NCBI GenBank assembly: GCA_049975325.1
Contig: JBNGDW010000020.1
Location: forward strand, 1 to 22,333
Direction of reading: 5' to 3'
DNA: 22,333 nucleotides
Source: JBNGDW01 sp049975325
Lineage (GTDB): Bacteria; Cloacimonadota; Cloacimonadia; JGIOTU-2; JBNGDW01
Shown: one piece after another, positions 1-7,898 of the stretch
Position numbering within the stretch: position 1 is the first letter of the stretch
Layout of the letters: the number at the start of each line of letters is the position of its first letter
Made by a program: the position numbers and the translations under genes
Notes under the pieces: model-generated
What the model was told of the DNA's origin: nothing
The model's input: the letters and a program-made list of their open reading frames with translations, nothing else
Database searches by the model: none

Positions 1-2
1 CC

Positions 3-884
3 GCAGATCCTGGAACTGTAGAACGCCGTTATTTCCCAGAAGGCACTGTTGATACCGGGCATACGGATAGCAAAGTCCCATTTATTTTTATTGACCCGGA
101 CTGTAAACAAAAAAACTGTCTCCATCAGGAAGGGGATGAGGCTTTAACAGATGTTGCTCCTACCATCTTAAATCTACTTGGCATCTCAAAACCACCTGAA
201 ATGACAGGACAATCTTTGCTCAAAGGATATCAGCCAGATAAGAGAAAGCCTGTCCTGTTGATTATACTCGATGGTTGGGGTTATCGAGAGGAAAAAGAGG
301 GGAACCTGATTGCAAAGGCAGATCCTCCCGTCATGAAAGAATTGATGAGCAGATACCCATGGATAACACTACACGCTGCAGGAGAATATGTTGGTATGCC
401 TAAAGGAACGGTAGGTAACTCAGAAGCAGGGCATCTACATATAGGGGCAGGCAGAGTCATAATGTCTGATCGACTTAGGATTGACAGGGCAATCGAAGAT
501 GGTTCATTCTATACCAATCCGGCGTTCAAATGGGCAATGGCAAGAGCAAAAAGGGATAATGTAAATCTTCATCTACTTGGTATAGTTTCTTTCTACAGCT
601 CTCATGGCTCAATAAGGCATCTTTTTGCTCTTATGGATATGGCAAAGGAATTCAAAATAGACCACTTGTATATCCATTCTATGCTTGGCAGAAGAGGGGA
701 GCGTCCCGAAAGTGGGGCTCTGTATATTGAAGCTATTGAAGAAAAATTCGCAAAAGAAAGCAATGGCGCTGTTGTCTCAGTTATCGGAAGAAAATGGGCT
801 TTAGACCGCGAACATAACTGGGATAGGGTGGAAAAAGCATACCGCCTATTCGTCTATGGCGAAGGAGAAAAAGTATTTAAATAA
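3..884 (+). CDS. gpmI: Tandem 2,3-bisphosphoglycerate-independent phosphoglycerate mutase, 3' part
   Basis: The reading frame is open from base 3, so the gene starts outside the window. The first ~66 codons are the C-terminal end of an alkaline-phosphatase-superfamily iPGM: ADPGTVER, DTGHT, VPFIF, then DVAPTILNLLG and PPEMTGQSLL, the usual family ending. A second iPGM N-terminus follows directly, with LDGWG and GNSEAGH carrying the catalytic serine. It runs through GAGR and RIDRAIEDGSF into the transferase insert and stops after WDRVEKAY..GEGEKVFK. The second module therefore covers less than half of a normal ~510-residue enzyme and lacks its own C-terminal metal site. Several expected residues are changed: SDGGVHSH appears as SFYSSHGS, DGRDTPP as GRRGERP, and the first module has ADPG instead of ADHG, losing a usual metal-binding His. 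iPGM interconverts 3- and 2-phosphoglycerate in glycolysis. Family assignment is firm; activity of this form is doubtful. Confidence 0.85.
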   Translation, partial: ADPGTVERRYFPEGTVDTGHTDSKVPFIFIDPDCKQKNCLHQEGDEALTDVAPTILNLLGISKPPEMTGQSLLKGYQPDKRKPVLLIILDGWGYREEKEGNLIAKADPPVMKELMSRYPWITLHAAGEYVGMPKGTVGNSEAGHLHIGAGRVIMSDRLRIDRAIEDGSFYTNPAFKWAMARAKRDNVNLHLLGIVSFYSSHGSIRHLFALMDMAKEFKIDHLYIHSMLGRRGERPESGALYIEAIEEKFAKESNGAVVSVIGRKWALDREHNWDRVEKAYRLFVYGEGEKVFK

Positions 885-944
885 ACTATTGTATTATTTC
901 CCCTTTCTCCTCACAGCACCCCTCTCCATAAAATCCAAATTATG

Positions 945-979
945 TTGTCAACTATTTACTACTTACCTCCTACCGCTTA
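945..979 (-). repeat. Heptamer stop-codon array at the 3' end of gcvH
   Basis: Read on the minus strand from 979, the sequence divides into five 7-base units, for example TAAGCGG and TAGGAGG. The first four begin with TAA or TAG. The first TAA is the stop codon of gcvH. Because 7 is not a multiple of 3, the first three units put a stop in each of the three frames. The units are degenerate, so this is a pattern call. The 60 bases between the end of the phosphoglycerate mutase gene (884) and this array are pyrimidine-rich and show no clear terminator. Confidence 0.5.
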
Positions 980-1354
980 TTCTCCTATTAGTTCCTTATA
1001 CTTTTCCGGGGATAACAAGTTTTCCAACTCATCTTTATTCAAGATTTCAATCTTTGCAATCCAGCCTTGATCATATGGGCTCGAATTTATCAACTCGGGA
1101 GAGTCTTGCAATTTTGTGTTACACTCCAGTACTTTGCCAGCTATAGGGATATATATCTCTTCTACAGCCTTTACTGCCTCAACTGTTGCCAAAACATCCC
1201 CAGGTTTCAGCTCCTTGCCGACTTCTGGAAGTTCTATGAACACGATATCTCCAAGCTCATTCTGGGCATAATCGGTAATACCAATGGTTGCCTTGTTTCC
1301 TTCAATTTTAAGCCATTCATGTGTTTCTGAATATTTCAACCCATCTTTTACCAT
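977..1354 (-). CDS. gcvH: Glycine cleavage system H protein (lipoyl carrier)
   Basis: The 125-residue product matches the usual H-protein length. It shows the family features in order: ETHEWLK near residue 10, GITDYAQNELGDIVFIELPEVG, and the lipoylation site VEAVKAVEEIY with Lys62 as the expected lipoyl-lysine, followed by NSSPYDQGWI near the C-terminus. H protein shuttles the methylamine intermediate between the P, T and L proteins of the glycine cleavage complex. The start ATG has AGGAG about 6 bases upstream. It lies 23 bases downstream of gcvT on the same strand, so the two are probably cotranscribed. P and L proteins are not in this window. Its TAA is the first unit of a stop-codon heptamer array. 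Confidence 0.95.
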   Translation of the reverse strand: MVKDGLKYSETHEWLKIEGNKATIGITDYAQNELGDIVFIELPEVGKELKPGDVLATVEAVKAVEEIYIPIAGKVLECNTKLQDSPELINSSPYDQGWIAKIEILNKDELENLLSPEKYKELIGE

Positions 1355-1377
1355 ATTTTCTCCTAGTTTTTTTTATG

Positions 1378-2478
1378 TTAGCGTTTTATACTACCATTTT
1401 TATAAAACGGCGGTTTAATTATTTCTGCTTTATGAAAAGCGTTTCTAATTTTTATTTCTATTTCTGTCCCTGACTTCATATAATCGCGCTTTACATATCC
1501 TGTGCCTATTCCAAGATTTAGACTCGGTGACTTAGTACCGCTGCACACCTTACCAATAGAGTTAGCATCAGCATAGATTTCATACCCTGGTCTGGGGATA
1601 GAGTTATCCTTCATGACAAAAGCCACAAGTTTACGTTTTATCTTTTCCTGTTTGACCTTTAGCAAGGCCTCTTTACCGATGAAGTCACCTTTCTCAAACT
1701 TTACAGTCCATTTTAATCCTGCTTCTAATGGATTGGTTGTTTCATCAATATCATTGCCGTAAAGAGGATACTTCATCTCCAGCCGGAGAGTATCCCGAGC
1801 ACCAAGCCCGATCGGTTCAATACCAAATTCCTCCCCTGCGGATTCCACCCTTTGCCAGACCTCTTCCGCCTTGTTCAAATCAGTAAAGTATAGTTCAAAG
1901 CCATCTTCGCCAGTATAGCCTGTTCGGGACAAAAGCAGCGGCACAGCATCTATTTTGGTGCGGAGGAAGTGGTAATAGTCGAGTTTTGAGAGGTCGTCTT
2001 TAACTAATTTTTGAACTACAGGCTCTGCATTTGGTCCCTGAACAGCGATAAGAGCAGTCTCATCGCTGATATTTTTTACATATGCACCCTCAATAATATT
2101 ATCTTTGAGCCATTGAAAATCTTTTTCAATATTTGCTGCATTCACCACAAGATAAAAGAGGTTCTGGTCGCTATAAACAAGCAAATCATCTACAATCCCA
2201 CCATCAGGGTAGCACATTGGTGTATAAAGAACCTGACCTATGTCAAGTTGGGAAGCATCATTAGTAATGATTTTTTGCACAAAATCAAGGCGTTTTGGAC
2301 CATAGATCTCGATTTCACCCATGTGGCTCAGGTCAAACATTCCTACAGATTCTCTTACCTTAAGATGCTCATGGATTATCCCTTTTTCATAGTATATAGG
2401 CATCTCATAACCGGCAAAAGTTGCTATTTTTGCCTTCTTCTTTTTATGAATTGAATAAAACGGTGTCTTTTTTGCCAT
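1378..2478 (-). CDS. gcvT: Glycine cleavage system T protein (aminomethyltransferase)
   Basis: The 366-residue product has the standard T-protein length. Visible signatures are FAGYEMPIYY near residue 21, MFDLSHMGEIEIYG near residue 47, DGGIVDDLLVY near residue 92 containing the conserved Asp pair of the folate/aminomethyl site, SRTGYTGEDGFELY, and GLGARDTLRLE. The enzyme releases ammonia from the H-protein-bound aminomethyl group and transfers the methylene to tetrahydrofolate. The ATG start is supported by AGGAG five bases upstream. It is the first gene of a gcvT-gcvH pair divergent from cmk, with a candidate promoter at 2564-2593. Confidence 0.96.
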   Translation of the reverse strand: MAKKTPFYSIHKKKKAKIATFAGYEMPIYYEKGIIHEHLKVRESVGMFDLSHMGEIEIYGPKRLDFVQKIITNDASQLDIGQVLYTPMCYPDGGIVDDLLVYSDQNLFYLVVNAANIEKDFQWLKDNIIEGAYVKNISDETALIAVQGPNAEPVVQKLVKDDLSKLDYYHFLRTKIDAVPLLLSRTGYTGEDGFELYFTDLNKAEEVWQRVESAGEEFGIEPIGLGARDTLRLEMKYPLYGNDIDETTNPLEAGLKWTVKFEKGDFIGKEALLKVKQEKIKRKLVAFVMKDNSIPRPGYEIYADANSIGKVCSGTKSPSLNLGIGTGYVKRDYMKSGTEIEIKIRNAFHKAEIIKPPFYKNGSIKR

Positions 2479-2538
2479 TGTAGCTCCTACAATTTATCCA
2501 ATATTATTTGTCTTTAAAAAGCTTGAGATAATAAAAAT

Positions 2539-2568
2539 TTGTCAAATTTGTTACATTAGCGATATTAT
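2539..2568 (+). promoter_or_regulatory. Candidate promoter for cmk-plsC-ispH-rpsA
   Basis: TTGTCA (2539-2544) and TATTAT (2563-2568) are separated by 18 bases on the plus strand. Its -10 overlaps the -10 of the candidate minus-strand gcvT promoter, so the two would exclude each other. A second TATAAT at 2597-2602 lacks a good -35. Confidence 0.35.
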
Positions 2569-2593
2569 CAAATATCAACTCATCAAGTGTCAA
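2564..2593 (-). promoter_or_regulatory. Candidate sigma70-type promoter for gcvT-gcvH
   Basis: On the minus strand a perfect -35 TTGACA (2593-2588) is followed after 18 bases by GATAAT (2569-2564), a 5/6 match to the -10 consensus, about 85 bases before the gcvT start. The call rests on consensus matching in an AT-rich spacer, where chance matches are common. Confidence 0.45.
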
Positions 2594-2685
2594 CAATATA
2601 ATTTATATCAAAAAGATTGACGAGTGGGATTCCCGTTTTGAACTTCAGTCCACAAATGGTAGCGAATATTATGGAAAAGGGAAAG

Positions 2686-3360
2686 ATGGTAATAGCGATT
2701 GATGGCCCAGCAAGCGCTGGGAAGACAACAACAGCAAAACTAGTTGCAAAGCAGCTTGGATGTATCTATGTTGATTCAGGTATTATGTATAGAGCCGTGG
2801 CGTTCTACCTTCTTAAGAATGGAATAGATTGGAGGGACGCTGAAAGATTGAAATCGGTTCTTGACAAACTCAACCTTGATATTAAATACGACCTTTCGGA
2901 TAACGGGAATAGGGTTTTTTTAGATGGCGAAGATGTAACCGATAGACTTCGCACCAGTGAAGTTTCACAACTTTCTTCCAAGATTGCCACACAGAAAATT
3001 ATTCGTGACAAACTGGTCCAGTTACAGCGGGAAATAGGGAAGAAGCACTCAATTGTTATGGACGGGCGCGATATCGGCACAGTTGTATTTCCGGATGCTG
3101 ATTTCAAATTCTTCCTTACCGCTTCCTTAGAAGAGAGAGCAAAACGACGGTGGAAGGAGATGCAAAAAAAATATGGTCCGCCAGTTGGCGGATTAGAAGA
3201 AGTGAAAGAGGAAATCCAGAAAAGAGATGAAGTAGATAGTACCAGAGACATCGCTCCACTTAGACAAGCTGAGGATGCGATTGTTATTGATACCACTAAT
3301 TTATCCATTGAAGAGCAGGCTTTAAAAGTTATAGAGATTTTGCACTCTTCCCCAAAATAA
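2686..3360 (+). CDS. cmk: Cytidylate kinase
   Basis: CMP/dCMP kinase using ATP. The start at 2686 (MVIAIDGPASAGKTTT) is chosen because AAGGG lies just upstream and it gives 224 residues, the normal size; upstream in-frame starts at 2671, 2656 and TTG 2617 have no convincing ribosome-binding site. Visible are the P-loop GPASAGKTT, DSGIMYRAVA, the NMP-binding MDGRDIGTVVFPDA, and the C-terminal RDEVDSTRDIAPLRQAEDAIVIDTT. Residues 164-170 (GPPVGGL), just before the EEVKEEI segment, are encoded by a copy of the 18-bp palindromic repeat found elsewhere in the window, giving a loop a few residues longer than usual. It is first in a tight block with plsC, ispH and rpsA. Confidence 0.96.
   Translation: MVIAIDGPASAGKTTTAKLVAKQLGCIYVDSGIMYRAVAFYLLKNGIDWRDAERLKSVLDKLNLDIKYDLSDNGNRVFLDGEDVTDRLRTSEVSQLSSKIATQKIIRDKLVQLQREIGKKHSIVMDGRDIGTVVFPDADFKFFLTASLEERAKRRWKEMQKKYGPPVGGLEEVKEEIQKRDEVDSTRDIAPLRQAEDAIVIDTTNLSIEEQALKVIEILHSSPK
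3177..3195. repeat. Palindromic repeat copy inside cmk
   Basis: The 19-mer TCCGCCAGTTGGCGGATTA is identical to the reverse complement of the intergenic copy at 17471-17489. It is read in frame as P-P-V-G-G-L with flanking G. No frameshift results. Confidence 0.75.
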
Positions 3361-3376
3361 TCCGCCAGCTGGCGGA
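3361..3376. repeat. Perfect 16-bp palindrome between cmk and plsC
   Basis: TCCGCCAGCTGGCGGA is exactly self-complementary and begins on the base after the cmk TAA. Its right edge (GGAG, 3374-3377) looks like the Shine-Dalgarno sequence of plsC. It would form a hairpin in the cmk-plsC mRNA but has no T tract, so it is not a typical terminator. Confidence 0.8.
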
Positions 3377-3385
3377 GAAATAAAT

Positions 3386-4006
3386 TTGAATATGAAAAAA
3401 TACAAGGTGCGTTTTGCCTACAAAGTAACACAGAGGCTTCTCCTCTTCATTATGAAGGCCTTCTGGAATATGAGAATTGAGGGTATGGAGGAGGCTAAGC
3501 TCAAGGAGGGGAGTATCGTGTGCGCCAATCATCAAACTTTTTTCGACCCCCCCTTTCTTGGGGCAATTCTTCCAATGGAGGCATATTACCTTACAAAAGC
3601 AGAACTCTTTCGCCATAAATTTTTTGGTAGCCTGATTTCCTTTTATAATGCATTTCCCATTGACAGGAGAGGATATACGAAGTCTACCCTTAAATATTGC
3701 GATCAGTTGCTTCGGCAAGGGAAAACTTTAATCATCTTTCCTGAAGGCAGTAGAAAATCATTTATTGCAAAGCCTGGCATAGCAAGAATTGCCTGGAACG
3801 CAGAAGTTCCTATCTATCCGGTTAAAATTGAAAATATAGACAGATTTAAAGAATGCCTTCTGCGCGGAAAACAGCTAAGATTTATATTTCGAAGACCTAT
3901 TTATCCTGAAGATTATAAAAAAGTTGCTAATTCAAAGCCTGATTATAAAAAGATGGCGCGAAATATTCTTGATATAATAAATGGAATTGAGTCTGATGAA
4001 AATTAA
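3386..4006 (+). CDS. plsC: 1-acyl-sn-glycerol-3-phosphate acyltransferase family (PlsC-like)
   Basis: The ~205-residue product carries the acyltransferase motifs: NHQTFFDP (the HX4D catalytic motif), IDRRGYTKS, FPEGSRKS (motif III, phosphate binding) and IYPVKIEN. Enzymes of this family acylate lysophosphatidate at the inner membrane in phospholipid synthesis; members next to cmk and ispH are common, but their exact substrate is often unproven. Two starts are possible: TTG at 3386, 8 bases after GGAG, or ATG at 3392, 14 bases after it. Spacing favours TTG, codon preference favours ATG. The 3' end overlaps ispH by 11 bases, implying translational coupling. Confidence 0.9.
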   Translation: MNMKKYKVRFAYKVTQRLLLFIMKAFWNMRIEGMEEAKLKEGSIVCANHQTFFDPPFLGAILPMEAYYLTKAELFRHKFFGSLISFYNAFPIDRRGYTKSTLKYCDQLLRQGKTLIIFPEGSRKSFIAKPGIARIAWNAEVPIYPVKIENIDRFKECLLRGKQLRFIFRRPIYPEDYKKVANSKPDYKKMARNILDIINGIESDEN

Positions 4007-4850
4007 GATTGCGAGCAATGCTGGATTCTGCTTTGGAGTGAAACGGGCTATTCAGATTGCTGAGGAGACAGCAGAAAAAGAGAAGAAGGTGGCTACATTG
4101 GGTCCCATAATTCATAACCCCCAGATGGTGCAGCAGCTGGAGAAGAAAGGGATATGTGCATTTGATAGTATTGATGATGTTACAGATGAGACTGTTATTA
4201 TCCGCTCACATGGTATTACAGCAAATGAGTATAGAAGGCTGCAGGATAAGGGCATACATATTGTTGATGCTACCTGTCCATTTGTAAAACGAGCTCAACA
4301 GGTTGCAGAAAAGTTGACAAAGATGGGCTTTAGTCTTGTAATTTTAGGAGAGAAACATCATCCAGAAGTAGAAGCTCTTTTGAGCTATGTGGAGGACCGT
4401 GCGATAGTTGTAAGTCACCTTGATGAAGAGATTCTTCTTAAAGATACAAGAAGAATTGGATTGATAGCACAGACTACGCAGACAGAGGAACGATTTGAGA
4501 GATTAGCTATTCGACTGTTGAGATTGTCTGAAGAACTGTATGTCGCGAAGACTATCTGTTATGCCACGCTGCAGAGACAGCAAGCGACAAAAGAGCTAGC
4601 GCGAGAAGTTGATATAATGATTGTGGTCGGTGGGAAAAATAGTGCGAATACTGCTCGTCTTGCAGAAATTGCACGTGCTGAAGGGAAGCCTACATATCAT
4701 ATTGAAACAGCAGCTGAATTGAAGCCTCAGTGGTTTGCTGATACTGATAAAGTTGGTATTACTGCTGGTGCCTCTACTCCTGAGTGGATTATTCAGGACG
4801 TAAAAGAGGCAATTCAAAAAATAAGTAATAGAGGTGTCATAAAATCGTAA
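3996..4850 (+). CDS. ispH: 4-hydroxy-3-methylbut-2-enyl diphosphate reductase
   Basis: The last enzyme of the MEP isoprenoid pathway, a [4Fe-4S] protein that makes IPP and DMAPP. Starting at ATG 3996 gives 284 residues with all three cluster cysteines in place: Cys12 (GFCFGVKRA), Cys94 (DATCPFV) and Cys188 (KTICYAT). Substrate-binding residues are also visible: His40 (GPIIHNP), His72 (RSHG), His122 and Glu124 (HHPEVE), and GGKNSANT. The ATG at 3981 would add five residues before the family N-terminus, so 3996 is preferred. The gene overlaps plsC and is 36 bases ahead of rpsA. Confidence 0.96.
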   Translation: MKIKIASNAGFCFGVKRAIQIAEETAEKEKKVATLGPIIHNPQMVQQLEKKGICAFDSIDDVTDETVIIRSHGITANEYRRLQDKGIHIVDATCPFVKRAQQVAEKLTKMGFSLVILGEKHHPEVEALLSYVEDRAIVVSHLDEEILLKDTRRIGLIAQTTQTEERFERLAIRLLRLSEELYVAKTICYATLQRQQATKELAREVDIMIVVGGKNSANTARLAEIARAEGKPTYHIETAAELKPQWFADTDKVGITAGASTPEWIIQDVKEAIQKISNRGVIKS

Positions 4851-4886
4851 ACTTCATAGATAGGCATCCTCTACAATGGAGGAAAA

Positions 4887-6866
4887 ATGAGTAACCGTGT
4901 AAAAATAGGCCAAGAGCCGAAAAGTAAGGGAAAAAAATTGCAGGAGGAGCAAAAAGAAAAAAACCATATCATTAATTCGGCTTATAATGATGAAGAGAAT
5001 CAACCTAATATTTATAGGGAACCTTCATCAGGCGATGCCCCAGAAGAAGAGGGAAATCCTGAAAACATTAATGAAGATAATACTGACCCTGATGTAAAAA
5101 GCGAAAAGGAAGTGAAGGATTCTAATAAAGAACCTTCTCCTGAGCAGAGCGAAGAAACTATCCCCCAAAGCAAACAATCTGCTGAACAAGGGATTTCTAA
5201 AGAAACCCAGGTCGAGATGTATGAAGAGACGATGAAAACTGTGCAGCCTGGCAATGTTGTGGAAGGCGCTGTTATGAAGATTGATACGAACGAGGTCTTT
5301 GTCGATATCGGATTTAAAGCCGAGGGTGTCATACCATTGTCCGAATTTGATAATGTTGAGGAACTCCGAGAAGGTGATAAAATTCAGGTGTATATTATCA
5401 GAAAAGAGGATAAATATGGCAGACCCCTTTTGTCCAAACGCTATGCAGATGCCCAAAGGCGATGGGATGAAATTGAGGAAGCATATAAGACTGGAGGGCA
5501 TGTAAAAGGCAAAGTAGAATATAGAGTAAAAGGTGGATTGATGGTCGATATTAAAGGGATTACAGCCTTTCTACCAGCCTCTCAGACTTCTACAAAAGTA
5601 CTCCCTAATCTGGACAATTTTGTGGGCAAAGAAGATGAATTTAGAATTATTAAACTTGATCGGGCAAGTAAGAATGTTGTAGTTTCAAGACGAGAAGTGA
5701 TAGAGGATGAACTGAAGAAGAAGAAGCAGGCATTCCTAGAGAAGCTCGAGGTGGGTATGGAAACAGAGGGCGTTGTCAAAAATGTTATGGACTATGGAGT
5801 CTTTATTGATCTGGGGGGGATCGATGGCTTGCTCCATATTTCTGATATGTCATGGGGACATATTAAACATCCCTCAGAGATGCTTAATTTTGGTGATCGC
5901 GTCAAAGTAAAAGTACTTTCCTTTGATAAAGAAAACGAAAAAATTACACTAGGGATTAAACAGCTTGTCCCACACCCCTGGAAGAATATCGAAATCAAGT
6001 ATCCGGAAGGTTCAAAAGTGACTGGCAAGGTTCTAAGCATTAAGCCCTACGGAGCTTTTGTGGAGTTAGAAAAAGGGGTAGAGGGATTGATACATGTTTC
6101 CGAAATGTCATGGACTCATCATATTACAGATCCTGAAAAAATCTTAAAAGTTGGTGATATAGTAGATGCAATCGTGTTGAATGTTGATAAAGAGCAACAT
6201 CGTATCTCTCTTGGATTAAAACAAATAGAACCAAACCCATGGCTCACTATTGATATCCGTCATCCGGTAGGCTCTAAAGTGACAGGCAAGATAAAAAGCA
6301 TTACTCCATTTGGCGCATTTATGGAAATTGAGAATGATATCGAGGGCTTAATACATGTCTCTGACCTTTCATGGACAAAGCGCGTAAAGGACCCTGGGGA
6401 GATACTTGAGGTAGGGCAAGAAGTCACTGCGGTTGTCCTCTCTATTGACAAAGTGAGGCAAAGGATTGCTCTTGGCATCAAGCAGCTACAACCCGATCCA
6501 TGGGAAATCATGGAAGAGAAATTTCCTCTGAATTCCCAGCGCACTGTTACAATCTCAGCAGTAATTCCCAAAGGAGCTATAGTTGAAACTGAGGATGGGA
6601 TGGAAGGGTTTATCCCAGTTTCACATCTTGGTATCCCAGGCTTAACAGAACCTGAGCTAGCATTTGATATAGGAGAGAGAATCCCTGCACAGGTAATTGA
6701 AGTGGATAAAGGGAATAGGCGCTTGGTCTTTAGTGTAAAGGCTTATTTTTTTGGTTGTGAGGAGAAGGAAATTAATGAATTTACACAGGTTCATCTTGAA
6801 AAGCTTCATGAAAGGCGAAAGAAACGCATAGAGAAAAAACTTGAATCTAAGTCTGAAAAATTATAA
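4887..6866 (+). CDS. rpsA: Ribosomal protein S1, six S1 domains with an acidic N-terminal extension
   Basis: The 659-residue product has six S1/OB-fold RNA-binding repeats at about residues 120-185, 203-268, 288-357, 374-444, 461-531 and 548-618. Domains 3-5 are the most alike (YGVFIDLGGIDGLLHISDMSW, YGAFVELEKG, FGAFMEIEND). S1 recruits mRNA to the 30S subunit. Residues 1-117 form a Glu/Asp/Ser/Pro/Lys-rich, probably disordered extension absent from the 557-residue E. coli protein. The C-terminal ~30 residues are a charged Lys/Arg/Glu helix. The ATG is preceded by GGAGG four bases upstream. A strong hairpin follows the stop. Confidence 0.96.
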   Translation: MSNRVKIGQEPKSKGKKLQEEQKEKNHIINSAYNDEENQPNIYREPSSGDAPEEEGNPENINEDNTDPDVKSEKEVKDSNKEPSPEQSEETIPQSKQSAEQGISKETQVEMYEETMKTVQPGNVVEGAVMKIDTNEVFVDIGFKAEGVIPLSEFDNVEELREGDKIQVYIIRKEDKYGRPLLSKRYADAQRRWDEIEEAYKTGGHVKGKVEYRVKGGLMVDIKGITAFLPASQTSTKVLPNLDNFVGKEDEFRIIKLDRASKNVVVSRREVIEDELKKKKQAFLEKLEVGMETEGVVKNVMDYGVFIDLGGIDGLLHISDMSWGHIKHPSEMLNFGDRVKVKVLSFDKENEKITLGIKQLVPHPWKNIEIKYPEGSKVTGKVLSIKPYGAFVELEKGVEGLIHVSEMSWTHHITDPEKILKVGDIVDAIVLNVDKEQHRISLGLKQIEPNPWLTIDIRHPVGSKVTGKIKSITPFGAFMEIENDIEGLIHVSDLSWTKRVKDPGEILEVGQEVTAVVLSIDKVRQRIALGIKQLQPDPWEIMEEKFPLNSQRTVTISAVIPKGAIVETEDGMEGFIPVSHLGIPGLTEPELAFDIGERIPAQVIEVDKGNRRLVFSVKAYFFGCEEKEINEFTQVHLEKLHERRKKRIEKKLESKSEKL

Positions 6867-6893
6867 GCAAGCAAGATAGAAAACCGCAAAAAT

Positions 6894-6938
6894 AAGAAGG
6901 GAGAAGCTTTAAGACCTCTCCCTTCTTTGTATTTCAAT
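6894..6938 (+). terminator. Hairpin terminator after rpsA
   Basis: An 11-bp perfect stem pairs 6894-6904 with 6917-6927 around a 12-base loop and is followed by a T-rich run interrupted by G, A and C. It sits between the convergent rpsA and lipoprotein genes, with A-rich sequence on the left, so it could serve both strands. Confidence 0.75.
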
Positions 6939-6949
6939 TTTTCTGTTTA

Positions 6950-7858
6950 CTAAAAAACCGGAAAAGTTGCCATAACAGGCCTATGGTCAGATACAGTATC
7001 AAAATAATCTATAATATAGTCGTCTAAACGGAGAGTCGTGGTAGTTCCGCCTTCATATTCTTCCATACAATCTGCGGAAATAAGAATATGGTCTATAAGA
7101 CTGCCATATGATGGGTAGGACGCATAATAATAGTTGCCAGCAAGTTCTTCGGTAAGGAATTTATATCCGGTTGAATCGTCAAGGAAAACGGTAAAGGCAT
7201 TCTCCTCGGGAGGGTCATCTATTTCATCATTCCAATCGCCAACAACAATATAGTCCTTCTCAGTCTCTGTGGCTATGCACTCATCCATGTAGGTTTTAAG
7301 GGATTCTGCCGCCGCACGCCTTTTTTCGAGGTTATCATCGCCACCAAATGCTTTAAGATGAATGTTAATAAGATTAAAATCAAAGAGGCTATCCCCTTTT
7401 TCAGCCTTTACTTCCAAAAGCAGGGGTGGACGTGGGAATGCCCAGTCATTATCAGTAAATAGCTGAGATTGTGATTTTATAGTTATCATTGTCTTTTTAT
7501 AAATTAACCCTGTTTTCTGATAGACGCCTTGATCATAATAATCTTGAGAATATAATCCGTTATATTCTGGCAATTGGGCAACCAGTTCTCTAAATGAGTG
7601 TGTATCGGCAATCTCCTGTACTGCTATCATATCAATATCTGATTCCTCAATTATGTATCTAACTTTTTCAATTGTAGTATTCCCTTTTTTGGGGAAATTT
7701 TCTATATTCCAGGTGGCGATTTCGAGTGTGTGTTCCTCTCCAAAATGAAGGGCATCTTCGTCCCCCGGGTCATCCCCTCCACCAAGAGGATTATTCTGAC
7801 CACATCCTCCAAACAATAGGAGTATTAATATTAAAAGAAAATATTTTAATTTTCCCAT
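6950..7858 (-). CDS. Secreted lipoprotein of the endonuclease/exonuclease/phosphatase (EEP) family
   Basis: A 302-residue protein with a lipoprotein signal: positively charged start, hydrophobic stretch and lipobox LFGGC with Cys19. The mature part carries the DNase I-like EEP motifs in order: WNIENF (Asn51, Glu53), AVQEI (catalytic Glu82), INIHLKA (His167), GDWND (Asp208, Asn210), IDHIL and SDHRPV (Asp291, His292). These are the metal-binding and catalytic residues of the fold, so it should be an active phosphodiesterase or nuclease held in the periplasm or on the outer membrane. Substrate cannot be told from the sequence. It starts 40 bases after the lptD stop, so the two probably share a transcript. 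It ends with tandem stops TAG-TAA. Confidence 0.88.
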   Translation of the reverse strand: MGKLKYFLLILILLLFGGCGQNNPLGGGDDPGDEDALHFGEEHTLEIATWNIENFPKKGNTTIEKVRYIIEESDIDMIAVQEIADTHSFRELVAQLPEYNGLYSQDYYDQGVYQKTGLIYKKTMITIKSQSQLFTDNDWAFPRPPLLLEVKAEKGDSLFDFNLINIHLKAFGGDDNLEKRRAAAESLKTYMDECIATETEKDYIVVGDWNDEIDDPPEENAFTVFLDDSTGYKFLTEELAGNYYYASYPSYGSLIDHILISADCMEEYEGGTTTTLRLDDYIIDYFDTVSDHRPVMATFPVF

Positions 7859-7898
7859 AGTATAAAAATTTTAGTTTATTTCTTGGTGTTGTCAAACT

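Noticed and set aside
856..1146. Open frame overlapping the end of the phosphoglycerate mutase gene and gcvH
   Set aside because: It is antisense to gcvH, hydrophobic and without homology, and does not continue the iPGM sequence, so it is a shadow and not a frameshifted tail.
2617..2685. N-terminal extension of Cmk from TTG 2617
   Set aside because: No ribosome-binding site, rare start and no family residues before MVIAIDGP; ATG 2686 follows AAGGG.
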